Origin: PUPG01 sp041686485
GTDB taxonomy: Bacteria; Bacteroidota; Bacteroidia; Bacteroidales; UBA7960
Assembly (NCBI GenBank): GCA_041686485.1
Contig: JAWLDT010000018.1
Span: forward strand, 1 to 38,012
Direction: 5' to 3'
Length of the DNA stretch: 38,012 nucleotides
The translations under genes and the position numbers were made by a program. Shown piece by piece: positions 17,124 to 24,710 of the stretch (position 1 is its first letter; the number at the start of each line of letters is the position of its first letter). A model generated the notes under the pieces. It was given only the letters and a program-made list of their open reading frames with translations. It was not told where the DNA came from and made no database searches.

Positions 17124-19316
17124 ATGAGGTTACTGATAGTTTCCAACCGATTGCCTGTATCCGTCAGTAAAGAGAACGGATCCTTTGTTACCGCGAAAAG
17201 TGCCGGAGGCCTGGTGTCCGGATTAAGTGACTTTTTGCAAAATTTGGGTAAGGATACGTCTGAAATAACAGATTACCTGTGGCTCGGATGGCCCGGCATG
17301 AGCATTGATAAACCGGATGAAGACAATGTTCGGGCAAAGGTCAAAGAAGAGTTTAGGGCAGAACCCGTGTTTTTTTCCAAGGAGTTGATGGATAAGGTGT
17401 ACCTGGGCTTTTGCAACAAAACCATCTGGCCGCTGTTTCATTATTTCCCGAATTTTGCCAGGTTTAACCTGGAGTACTGGCATGAATACCAGCGGATGAA
17501 TGAGATTTTCCGGGATGAGCTGCTGAAAACCATTCAGCCTGACGATATTATTTGGGTACATGATTATCATTTGATGCTTTTACCAGCCCTGTTGCGGGAG
17601 AAGGTCACTAACCCTATTGGGTTTTTCCTGCATATTCCGTTCCCTACTTATGAAATGTACCGGATGTTGCATAAGGATAGCCGGGCAGAGATCCTGAGAG
17701 GCTTATTGGGTGCTGATATGCTTGGGTTTCATACCCATGATTATGCGCAGTATTTCCTGAGGTGTGTATTACGTATTCTGGGTCTTGATAATCACATGGG
17801 ACGAATTGAAATGCCTTCTCATACGGTCGAAGTGGACACGTTTCCGATGGGGATCGATTTTGACAAATTCCATACGATGGATGTATCACCCTACAAGGAA
17901 GATAAACCTGCTCCCGGTGAGCCCAGGATTATTCTCTCGGTCGATCGCCAGGATTATTCCAAAGGTATTGTCAACAGGCTGTATGGTTTCGAGGAGTTTC
18001 TGAAGCAACACCCGGAATGGCATGGCAAGGTCTCTATGAATATGATTGTAGTGCCATCGCGAACAACCGTTGGTGCCTACCGGAAAATCAAAAGTCAGCT
18101 TGATGAGCTTGTTGGTCATATCAATGGAGCATATGGAAGCATGTCGTGGATGCCGGTTATATATCAGTACACTTCATTGCCTCACAAGGAGTTGATTGCC
18201 CAATACAGGATGAGTGATGCAGCCTTGCTGACACCGTTGCGAGACGGCATGAATCTTGTCGCCAAAGAGTATATTGCTTCCCTGAAAGATCAGAAGGGTG
18301 TCCTGATCCTGAGCGAGTTTACCGGTGCTGCCAAAGAGCTTAGTGAAGCTGTTGTGATCAATCCCAATAATATTCATGAGATCGCCGAGGCCATCCATGA
18401 AGCCCTGATCATCCCGGAAAAGGATCAGATATGGGGAAACACAATTATGCAGCGGCGCTTGCAACGGTATAATGTGACCAAGTGGGCCACTGATTTTGTT
18501 GATAATTTGCTGAAAACCAGTCGGACAGCCAAAGATTCTGTTATTCGGAAGCTCTTTAATGATGGTCTGAAGGAACAAATGTTAGATGATTATCAGCGAG
18601 CAAAGAAACGCATCATTATTGTTAATTACGATGGTACGCTGGTGCCTTTTAGCAAATACCCTGCATCGGCTGAGCCTTCCGAGTCCTTGTTGAAATTGCT
18701 GGATGAGCTGGATGCCCGGCAGAAAACGGACATGGTAATTATCAGTGGCCGGGGCAAAGATGAGTTAGATGAATGGTTGGGCGATTTGTCCGTAAATATT
18801 ACTGCCGAACACGGTTCCTGGATCAGGCAGGCAGGCGAAAAGGAGTGGCGCCTGCTAAAACCGCTTTCATCAGAGTGGAAAGATGAGGTCATGCCTATCC
18901 TGGAGATGTACACCGACCGTTTGCCCGGTTCCTTTATTCAGGAACGTGATTACTCTGTAGCTTGGTATTATCACAAGGCCGACGTGGAACAGGCTTCGCT
19001 TCTGGTTAAGGAGGTTAACGACCATCTGCTGTCGATCACCTCCAACATTAATGCGCAGGTTATCCATGGCAGCAAGGTGATAGAAGTCAGTAATGCCGGG
19101 ATCAACAAAGGTGAACTGGCCATGCACTGGTTGTCACGAAAATCCTATGATTTTGTGTTGGCTATCGGTGCCGGTTGGTCGGATGAGCTTCTGTTTCAGA
19201 CGCTGCCCGAACATGCCTGGTCTATCAAAGTGGGCGGTTCACAAACCTCGGCAGGTTACTTTATCAGAGAACAAAGTGAGGCAATTTCCCTGTTGGAAAA
19301 GCTGAATCAGGAATAA
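17124..19316 (+). CDS. otsA: Trehalose-6-phosphate synthase (GT20) fused to a degenerate phosphatase domain
   Basis: The first 470 or so of 730 residues are GT20 trehalose-6-phosphate synthase, joining UDP-glucose and glucose-6-phosphate. Conserved parts are present: SNRLPV with Arg9, YLGFCNKTIWPLFHYF, HDYHLM with Asp147, HIPFP, DRQDYSKGI (usually DRLDYTKGI) and PLRDGMNLVAKEY. The C-terminal 230 residues have the HAD trehalose phosphatase fold, but the nucleophile motif DYDGT reads NYDGT (Asn501), and the metal motif GDDxTDE reads GAGWSDE (682-688). Motif II (ISGR) and the lysine of INKGE remain. Phosphatase activity is therefore unlikely, while an intact phosphatase is encoded two genes upstream. 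Plant class I TPS proteins carry a comparable inactive phosphatase domain. It is the last gene of the operon; no terminator is obvious. Confidence 0.93.
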   Translation: MRLLIVSNRLPVSVSKENGSFVTAKSAGGLVSGLSDFLQNLGKDTSEITDYLWLGWPGMSIDKPDEDNVRAKVKEEFRAEPVFFSKELMDKVYLGFCNKTIWPLFHYFPNFARFNLEYWHEYQRMNEIFRDELLKTIQPDDIIWVHDYHLMLLPALLREKVTNPIGFFLHIPFPTYEMYRMLHKDSRAEILRGLLGADMLGFHTHDYAQYFLRCVLRILGLDNHMGRIEMPSHTVEVDTFPMGIDFDKFHTMDVSPYKEDKPAPGEPRIILSVDRQDYSKGIVNRLYGFEEFLKQHPEWHGKVSMNMIVVPSRTTVGAYRKIKSQLDELVGHINGAYGSMSWMPVIYQYTSLPHKELIAQYRMSDAALLTPLRDGMNLVAKEYIASLKDQKGVLILSEFTGAAKELSEAVVINPNNIHEIAEAIHEALIIPEKDQIWGNTIMQRRLQRYNVTKWATDFVDNLLKTSRTAKDSVIRKLFNDGLKEQMLDDYQRAKKRIIIVNYDGTLVPFSKYPASAEPSESLLKLLDELDARQKTDMVIISGRGKDELDEWLGDLSVNITAEHGSWIRQAGEKEWRLLKPLSSEWKDEVMPILEMYTDRLPGSFIQERDYSVAWYYHKADVEQASLLVKEVNDHLLSITSNINAQVIHGSKVIEVSNAGINKGELAMHWLSRKSYDFVLAIGAGWSDELLFQTLPEHAWSIKVGGSQTSAGYFIREQSEAISLLEKLNQE

Positions 19317-19353
19317 GCGGGTGCAGCGGTCATGCAGATTCTTTTCAGACGGA

Positions 19354-20718
19354 TTATTTGACATATACCGTTTTGATGTTGGTAAATTCGCGGATTCCCA
19401 GATAGGAAAGTTCACGTCCGTAACCGCTATGTGCGATGCCTCCAAACGGCAGGCGCGGGTCTGATTTTACGAAATCATTGACAAAGCAACTCCCTGCGTG
19501 CAGGGATTTTTCGGCAAGGGCCTGTCCATGGTCCTTGTCATCGGTAAAAACAGCTGCTCCCAGCCCGAAGTCAGTATCATTGGCGATCCGAATGGCATCT
19601 GCTTCATTTTGGGCTTCAATAATAGCAGCTACGGGTCCGAAGACCTCTTCGTCGTAAGCCGGCATGCCGGGTTTAACGTTGGTCAGAACCGTTGCGGGGT
19701 ACCAGGCGCCTTTGTCGTCCGGTATATAGCCTCCCAGCAGGCATTTAGCGCCCTTTTCAATGCTGTTTGTTACCTGCTTGTGTACTTCGTCCCTGAGCGA
19801 AAGACTTGCCTGGGGCCCCAGTATAGTATCTTCATGCATGGGGTTGCCCATTTGCTTTGTTTTCATGACTTCCGTAAATCCTTCCTCAAATTGCTGACAG
19901 ATGGATTTTACTGCAATAAAACGTTTGGCGGCGATACAACTTTGTCCGCTATTGATAAGGCGGCTGTTGACACAATGCGCAATGGCCGCATCCAGGTCGG
20001 CATCCTCCAGAATAACATAAGGGTCGCTGCCGCCCAGCTCCAGAACGGTTTTTTTGAGCATTTCGCCGGCTTTTGCCGCAATAGATCGTCCGGCCGGAAC
20101 GCTGCCGGTCAGGGTAACAGCCTTTACATATGGGTGTTCAATGATCTTACCCACTTCCTTTCCGGGCACTTTTAATACGCTGAAAAGGGATTCCGGGAAT
20201 CCGGCTTTTTGGAATACAGAAGCAATCGCCAGCGCACAGCCAGTTACGTTGGAGGCATGTTTTAAAAGTGCTCCGTTGCCTGACATCAATGCCGGTGCGG
20301 CAAACCGAAATACCTGCCAGAAAGGGAAGTTCCATGGCATGACGGCCAATACAACCCCTAGCGGACGGTAAGCGATGTAGCTGTTGCTGGCCTCGGTAGC
20401 AATAAACTCATTGCTTAAAAAACCTTCCGCTTTATCAGCATAGTACTGACATACCCTGGCGCACTTTTCAACTTCTGCCCTGGATTGCACGATGGGTTTT
20501 CCCATCTCTAATGTTATCAGGTAGGCGTAAATTTCCAGGTTGTCACGCAAAAAAGCGGCAGCCCGGTGCATCAATTTTGAACGTTCAGAGATCCCCTGTT
20601 GCGTCCATTGTTGTTGGGCTGAAGCTGTGTCCTCTATGATCTTATTTATCTCGCTGGGTGTATGTTCCGGATAGCGCTCAATAGGTTCTCCCGTAACCGG
20701 ATTTACTGATTCAGGCAT
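19354..20718 (-). CDS. NAD(P)+-dependent aldehyde dehydrogenase, succinate-semialdehyde type (Sad/GabD-like)
   Basis: This 454-residue cytoplasmic oxidoreductase would oxidise succinate semialdehyde or a similar aldehyde to the acid. MPWNFPFWQ forms the active-site/cofactor region, LTGSVPAGR is the cofactor loop, and the catalytic pair is Glu227 (LELGGSDPY) and Cys261 (NSGQSCIAAKRF). EEVFGPVAAI and LPFGGIAHSGYGREL close the fold. The short length and the GGSDPYVIL wording match the Sad/YneI branch of succinate-semialdehyde dehydrogenases. It stands alone, convergent with the trehalose operon with only 37 bases between stop codons, and no 4-aminobutyrate gene is seen nearby. Substrate is inferred from family resemblance only. 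Confidence 0.9.
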   Translation of the reverse strand: MPESVNPVTGEPIERYPEHTPSEINKIIEDTASAQQQWTQQGISERSKLMHRAAAFLRDNLEIYAYLITLEMGKPIVQSRAEVEKCARVCQYYADKAEGFLSNEFIATEASNSYIAYRPLGVVLAVMPWNFPFWQVFRFAAPALMSGNGALLKHASNVTGCALAIASVFQKAGFPESLFSVLKVPGKEVGKIIEHPYVKAVTLTGSVPAGRSIAAKAGEMLKKTVLELGGSDPYVILEDADLDAAIAHCVNSRLINSGQSCIAAKRFIAVKSICQQFEEGFTEVMKTKQMGNPMHEDTILGPQASLSLRDEVHKQVTNSIEKGAKCLLGGYIPDDKGAWYPATVLTNVKPGMPAYDEEVFGPVAAIIEAQNEADAIRIANDTDFGLGAAVFTDDKDHGQALAEKSLHAGSCFVNDFVKSDPRLPFGGIAHSGYGRELSYLGIREFTNIKTVYVK

Positions 20719-21072
20719 AAATGGGTATGATTTTCAGTTTGTAAATGGCTTTGAAACAAAGAGTTGATTGGTAATTCATGAACAGCAACTTCGTAGGTTT
20801 ACAACCAATCATGTGTTGTCCTTTCCGATACAAATGTAATGAAAATCGATCTTCAGGCCGAATGTATCTGTAATGTCAAACTCCCTGACCAGCATTGAGT
20901 CTAATGCCGGCAGATGGTGGTAAACAGTTATCCGGCACGGTTCATAAACCCAAATACCAAATGTCCGGGTACGAATGGTCAGAAACTATGAAAGGAACTG
21001 TTCCGGGTCATTATACGATGTATAAAATATGTCCTGTCGGTTCCGGCTATACCCGGAACAGTTCCATCACAA
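20719..21072. other. 354-base intergenic region with inverted repeats
   Basis: Upstream of the aldehyde dehydrogenase there is TGATTGGT (20765-20772) inverted against ACCAATCA (20804-20811). Further along lies a stronger structured block (20994-21065, listed separately). A 65-codon frame at 20895-21092 runs through the block, but it has low-complexity composition and no family look, so I do not call it a gene. Confidence 0.5.
20994..21065. repeat. 15-bp perfect inverted repeat with two internal 11-bp palindromes
   Basis: GGAACTGTTCCGGGT (20994-21008) is the exact reverse complement of ACCCGGAACAGTTCC (21051-21065). Each arm itself contains an odd palindrome, GGAAC-T-GTTCC and GGAAC-A-GTTCC, 61 bases apart (about six helical turns). 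The spacer holds TTATAC...GTATAA, another small hairpin. It could be a paired operator, a structured RNA end, or a copy of a dispersed palindromic repeat. It ends 8 bases before the stop codon of the small membrane protein, so it could also work as that operon's 3' structure. Confidence 0.6.
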
Positions 21073-21312
21073 CTAAAAGTGTATCTCTCTGAACCACTTT
21101 ATACTATAGAATGGGATAAAAAACCTTGCAAGCGGCACGTCTTCCTTGTCTCTTTTGCTTTTTAGACGGTAATAATCCGTCAATGGTCTGTAAATTAACG
21201 CATAGACAATGATTCCGATGGCAAACCCCGTGGAATAACCTTCTATCGCAAGGTATAACAATAGCACAAGGGGCAGAATGATGATCAGATAAAACAGTAA
21301 TGTGTTTTTCAT
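21073..21312 (-). CDS. Small two-helix membrane protein, unknown function
   Basis: This 79-residue protein has two predicted membrane helices (about 4-20 and 27-42) followed by a basic, hydrophilic tail (YYRLKSKRDKEDVPLARF). I do not recognise the family. It starts 15 bases after the stop of the lipoprotein gene, and AAGGA lies just before the ATG, so the two are almost certainly co-transcribed. A short hydrophobic protein behind an exported one resembles immunity or assembly partners, but no motif proves that. Alternatively it is a stand-alone inner-membrane protein of no related role. Confidence 0.6.
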   Translation of the reverse strand: MKNTLLFYLIIILPLVLLLYLAIEGYSTGFAIGIIVYALIYRPLTDYYRLKSKRDKEDVPLARFFIPFYSIKWFREIHF

Positions 21313-21327
21313 GGTCCTTGATTTTGG

Positions 21328-21996
21328 TTAATATGGCATATTGGCTCCGGCACAATAGCCTGCTATGGCTGCACCGGTTGCCGGAATGAATGCAGTTTGT
21401 ACCCAGGCCCACACAGACACCCAGCCGTTATTCGTGTAGGTATCTGTTATACAATCCATGGTATCCTGGCCCCATGATTTTGTACCTCCCTGATTATTGT
21501 TAAAAACAAATGTTTCATCCTGCTCATCGAAAGTGATACTAACGACGGGATTACCATACATATCGTAATGATGAATGATTTTTTCTTCACCGGCTGCCTG
21601 TTCCGTTCCGATGATCATGGCTCCTGTTATATCGCCTTCATCAACGGCAAAGCTTAGTCCGTATTCGATATCCCCATCTTTCCCGGTGCTTATCTGATTG
21701 GCGACAATGGTAGTGTCGGAGTGATTGTCGATGTAGCTTACCTTCAGGTTGGTGAAATCAAATGTTACATTATGGAATTCATGAGCATTCTTTGACCCGA
21801 GTAAGCCTTGTTTTTCTTTTTGCCATTTTTCAACCTGGTCCTTGAGGTTTTGATCGAGGAGATTTTCGATGATCAGCTTCCCTTCCGGCTGTTCGTCAAG
21901 GGAGGTGGAAATGTCCGCTTTATCGCATCCGGAAAAAATGCCTAAAGCGACAACAAATGCAGCCACTGCTAACAACCTTCTTTTTACGTCTTTCAT
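21328..21996 (-). CDS. Lipoprotein with a Cys-bracketed Gly/Ala-rich C-terminal tail, unknown function
   Basis: This 222-residue exported lipoprotein has a signal peptide (MKDVKRRLLAVAAFVVALG) with lipobox FSGC and the lipidated Cys at about residue 24. The middle (30-170) is polar and beta-rich, with repeated acidic patches and no recognisable enzyme motif. The last 42 residues differ sharply. They hold the only other cysteines (MDCITDTYTN and AGYCAGANMPY) around a Trp/Ala/Gly-rich hydrophobic stretch (GWVSVWAWVQTAFIP then ATGAAIAG). A disulfide-closed or membrane-inserting tail is plausible, and Bacteroidota have exported proteins whose similar C-terminal tails look bacteriocin-like. It is the first gene of a pair with the small membrane protein. 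Real gene with good confidence; function unknown. Confidence 0.75.
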   Translation of the reverse strand: MKDVKRRLLAVAAFVVALGIFSGCDKADISTSLDEQPEGKLIIENLLDQNLKDQVEKWQKEKQGLLGSKNAHEFHNVTFDFTNLKVSYIDNHSDTTIVANQISTGKDGDIEYGLSFAVDEGDITGAMIIGTEQAAGEEKIIHHYDMYGNPVVSITFDEQDETFVFNNNQGGTKSWGQDTMDCITDTYTNNGWVSVWAWVQTAFIPATGAAIAGYCAGANMPY

Positions 21997-22058
21997 ATCT
22001 GGCAGAGTTTAATGTTGACGCCTACTCCTGTTTTTAAGGTCTTTTTTCAGCATGTTCC

Positions 22059-22101
22059 GACCCTGCATGCATTAAAAAACGATCGTTCAGGGTCAAAATT
22101 A
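22059..22101 (-). promoter_or_regulatory. Candidate promoter box and 5' hairpin of the lipoprotein operon
   Basis: On the minus strand TAATTTTG (22101 to 22094) fits the -7 consensus TAnnTTTG. Immediately downstream GACCCTG and CAGGGTC (22088-22094 and 22059-22065) form a perfect 7-base inverted repeat. Between the arms lie two further palindromes, AACGATCGTT (22078-22087) and TGCATGCA (22064-22071, overlapping one arm by two bases). The transcript would begin inside this structure, so it could be a regulator site or a 5' RNA stem. No good -33 TTTG is seen at the expected distance. Confidence 0.4.
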
Positions 22102-22224
22102 AATAAAAGAAGGCTAAAAAGCGATTAAAAATAGCAAAATGAAGTTAGAAAGAACCAAAAACCACATGAGCGTGTAAAATGACCTTGTGCATTATCCAAG
22201 CCGGATGTAGATGTTACGATCAGG

Positions 22225-23238
22225 TTATTTCGAAAAATGGCTAATGCTGAACCATTGCCTGGGGTCTGTATAGATGGCATTGGTTTCTAATCCGCCTGTC
22301 CGGGCCAGTGAGTCAATATGTTGCCGGTTGAATTTATGTGAGTTTTCGGTATGGATGGTTTCTTCGTTGGAGAGATCTATGCGTTGACCATTGAATCTGC
22401 AGTGAATGTGCATGGGTTGTTTGGCCTGCAGATGCATCTCTATTCTGTGCAGGCTGGTGTTGTAGAATGCGATGTGGTTAAATAGTTCCGGTTTGAAGTT
22501 GGCATCAAGCAGGTTGTTTGTGACATTCAGGACATTTTTGTTGAACTGCGCGGTTACTTGTTGGGAGTCATTATAGGCCTTTTCCAAAACCGCGCTGTCT
22601 TTTACCATATCCAGGCCAAGCAGCAGGTGGTCTCCCTTATTCATAATGCTGCCCAGTTGTCTTATGAAATAGTCCCTGTTGCCGGGCTCCAGGTTACCCA
22701 AAGTACTACCGAAAAAACAAAACAAACGGTTCTTTATGTCCGGCAGGATGTCCGTCTGTCTGATAAAGTCTGCAACCAGACCATGGATCTCCAGTGTTGG
22801 GAAGTTGTTAATCAGTTCATTGGCTGCGCTATTGATGGCGGCATGGCTGATATCGACCGGGAAATAGTGTGTGCGACTCAGTTCGTCCTCAGATAATTGG
22901 CTAAGCAGAAGGCTGATCTTGGAGCTGTCGCCGCTTCCCAGCTCTATAATATTCAGTTTATCGGTATTCAGTTTATCGGCGTCGACAGAAAGCTTTTCCC
23001 ATAATGTTGCTAAAATCTGTTTCTCTGTGCGCGACGGATAATACTCCGGAAGCGCTGTAATTTTTTCAAACAGGTGGGATCCCTTGTCATCATAAAAAAA
23101 TTTACTGGATATATATTTTGGGTTAGCTTGCAGACCCTCCAGCAGTTCTTTGCGCATGGCCGGCAGGCCAATTTTCTGCAAGTGATCGGATATACTGATT
23201 CTTTCCCGGACTTTTGCCTCTTTCTTTTGTGATGCCAT
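22225..23238 (-). CDS. egtD: L-histidine N-alpha-methyltransferase (EgtD/EanA family)
   Basis: This 337-residue cytoplasmic SAM-dependent enzyme trimethylates histidine to hercynine, the first step of ergothioneine synthesis. Family landmarks are FFYDDKGSHLFEKIT and LPEYYPSRTE near the N-terminus, the SAM loop IIELGSGDSSK (97-107), FGSTLGN with Asn182, AYNDSQQVTAQFN with Tyr222, and HTENSHKF with Glu298 and Ser300. Those last two correspond to the EgtD residues that recognise histidine (Glu282 and Ser284 in the mycobacterial enzyme). Aerobic pathways pair it with the iron enzyme EgtB, which is not here. Instead the upstream co-directional gene, 51 bases away, is a rhodanese protein like the anaerobic sulfur donor EanB. 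A 15-base tandem duplication (22951-22980) inserts DKLNT just before the SAM loop. Confidence 0.9.
   Translation of the reverse strand: MASQKKEAKVRERISISDHLQKIGLPAMRKELLEGLQANPKYISSKFFYDDKGSHLFEKITALPEYYPSRTEKQILATLWEKLSVDADKLNTDKLNIIELGSGDSSKISLLLSQLSEDELSRTHYFPVDISHAAINSAANELINNFPTLEIHGLVADFIRQTDILPDIKNRLFCFFGSTLGNLEPGNRDYFIRQLGSIMNKGDHLLLGLDMVKDSAVLEKAYNDSQQVTAQFNKNVLNVTNNLLDANFKPELFNHIAFYNTSLHRIEMHLQAKQPMHIHCRFNGQRIDLSNEETIHTENSHKFNRQHIDSLARTGGLETNAIYTDPRQWFSISHFSK
22951..22980. repeat. 15-bp tandem duplication inside the histidine methyltransferase gene
   Basis: ATTCAGTTTATCGGT (22951-22965) is followed at once by a copy differing only in its last base. It keeps the frame and duplicates five residues (DKLNT / DKLNI) immediately before the SAM-binding loop. 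Confidence 0.85.
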
Positions 23239-23289
23239 TTGTAAGATGTGTGGTTTCCTGCTTGTTTTGTTTGGCTGCAGATAGAAAAA

Positions 23290-24576
23290 CTATTCCGGCT
23301 CACCGGTTTCATAATGGTTTTCCGGGTCATTGCTCCATTCAAACCATCCACCGTCAAAGACAGATACTTTTGGCCAACCCATCAGCCAGGCATTGAAGAA
23401 GGCTTCACTACCCCGCCAGCCTGTCCCGCAGTAAAAGGCCAGGTGCTTGTCAGGATTGATACCGGCTTCTTCCCAGAGCGCCGCGATCTCATGAAATTCC
23501 CTGGTCGTAAAGTCAAGGTTACGGTAAGTTTCCATGTGGTAGGCATCGCTGCCGGCATGTACGAAAATGGCTCCGGGGATACGCCCTTTTTTCTCAATAT
23601 AGTTGTAGCCACTGACCTCTCCTGTATATTCCGGCCAGCTTCTGACACAAACAAGGTCTGCCTGGTCGGATGCCAGCATTTGCCGGGCTTCCCGAAGGTC
23701 AACGGCAAGCTCCGGATGCGCCGGAATTGTTCCGCCAAAGCTGGTTACCGGTATTTTTTCAATATCGTTGTAGTGGATATCATACCCGGCTGCTTCCCAT
23801 GCGTGAAAACCGCCATTCAGCACCCGGACATCCTTAACACCGGCATAAAGCATGATGAAGGCACAACGGATCGCACCGAGATGACCTGCAGAACTGCCCG
23901 GGTATTCATCGTTGTTATCGGGGCTCATGAATGTTCCATATAAAATCACAGTTGTATCAGCCGTAATGCCATGTTCCAACAGGGTCTTCTGTAACTCCTC
24001 AGGTGATCGCCGGTTCCAGGTCTCTGTGGATTCAAGTTTATTGGTATCGAGATCTATAGCTCCTGGAATATGACCCGCGAGATAGGCATCCGGGTTGCGG
24101 TAATGCGCATGGCAGATGACAGTCTTTCCACCTGGATGCTCAGGAGGTGTTTTTCCGTCCACCACATTTTTTACCCAACCGGCCGGTACAAGATGGCGGT
24201 ACCGCGGCAATTGCTCCATGGGGTTTTGCATGTCCGGAACCCATTCATCCGGGAAGTGATTATAGAGGGAAACCTTATCGTAACCTGCTCCGGTGAAGCG
24301 CTTCGCCACCTTGATGGCCTGATCAGGGGTGTATCCATAAAGGATAATATGGTGTGCAGGTAAAATCTGTTTGTTGCGTACAATCTCAATCCAGTCAATA
24401 AGTTCAGCCCAGTCTGCTGAAAGTGATTTGGCACCGGCAATATGGCCGCCCCGCCTTTCACCTTCCAGTTGCCAGCCATTGTAAGCATCCACTGGCCTTA
24501 CATCAAGAAGTCGTGTATTATCGCTGGTAACCATTTCTTTCAGCTGCTGTGTAGTAACCTCAGGATAATGCTTCAT
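23290..24576 (-). CDS. Three-domain rhodanese sulfurtransferase, EanB/YnjE-like
   Basis: The protein is 428 residues from the ATG at 24576; a TTG nine codons earlier would lengthen it, but the ATG begins the conserved region. Three rhodanese-like domains follow one another (about 1-130, 135-290, 295-428). Only the last has the active cysteine, Cys383 in FYCGTGWRGSEAF, with a six-residue CGTGWR loop as in E. coli YnjE. The first two loops have no Cys (ILYGYTPDQ, ILYGTFMSPDN). The known anaerobic ergothioneine enzyme EanB of Chlorobium limicola is a multi-rhodanese protein that passes sulfur from polysulfide to hercynine using a single C-terminal cysteine. Because the next gene encodes the hercynine-forming methyltransferase, EanB function is the best inference. 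Generic thiosulfate or mercaptopyruvate sulfurtransferase is the alternative. Confidence 0.85.
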   Translation of the reverse strand: MKHYPEVTTQQLKEMVTSDNTRLLDVRPVDAYNGWQLEGERRGGHIAGAKSLSADWAELIDWIEIVRNKQILPAHHIILYGYTPDQAIKVAKRFTGAGYDKVSLYNHFPDEWVPDMQNPMEQLPRYRHLVPAGWVKNVVDGKTPPEHPGGKTVICHAHYRNPDAYLAGHIPGAIDLDTNKLESTETWNRRSPEELQKTLLEHGITADTTVILYGTFMSPDNNDEYPGSSAGHLGAIRCAFIMLYAGVKDVRVLNGGFHAWEAAGYDIHYNDIEKIPVTSFGGTIPAHPELAVDLREARQMLASDQADLVCVRSWPEYTGEVSGYNYIEKKGRIPGAIFVHAGSDAYHMETYRNLDFTTREFHEIAALWEEAGINPDKHLAFYCGTGWRGSEAFFNAWLMGWPKVSVFDGGWFEWSNDPENHYETGEPE

Positions 24577-24645
24577 AGTGTAGTGTTTAGTATATGGAAA
24601 CAAATGGTTTTTGATGTATAAGCACTACAACGAATATATGGCAAT

Positions 24646-24683
24646 TTTGTAAAACCATGGATAATTTGTATATTTATTATCCA
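24646..24683 (+). promoter_or_regulatory. Candidate ferredoxin promoter with overlapping 8-10-8 inverted repeat
   Basis: TTTG (24646-24649) and TATATTTA (24669-24676, seven of eight to TAnnTTTG as drawn) are spaced by 19 bases. TGGATAAT (24658-24665) and ATTATCCA (24676-24683) form a perfect inverted repeat lying across the -7 box. A regulator bound there would block the ferredoxin promoter and could also affect the divergent rhodanese gene. Confidence 0.4.
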
Positions 24684-24710
24684 GAATATAAACCTTAAAA
24701 ACCTTGTATC

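Noticed and set aside
19498..20175. 225-codon plus-strand frame
   Set aside because: It is antisense to the aldehyde dehydrogenase, which has all catalytic motifs.
20765..20811. TGATTGGT/ACCAATCA inverted repeat as a regulatory site of the aldehyde dehydrogenase
   Set aside because: Eight-base arms 31 bases apart in AT-rich DNA are weak, and nothing else supports a role.
20895..21092. 65-codon frame in the intergenic region
   Set aside because: It runs through the 15-base inverted repeat and into the 3' end of the small membrane protein gene. It has no recognisable motif.
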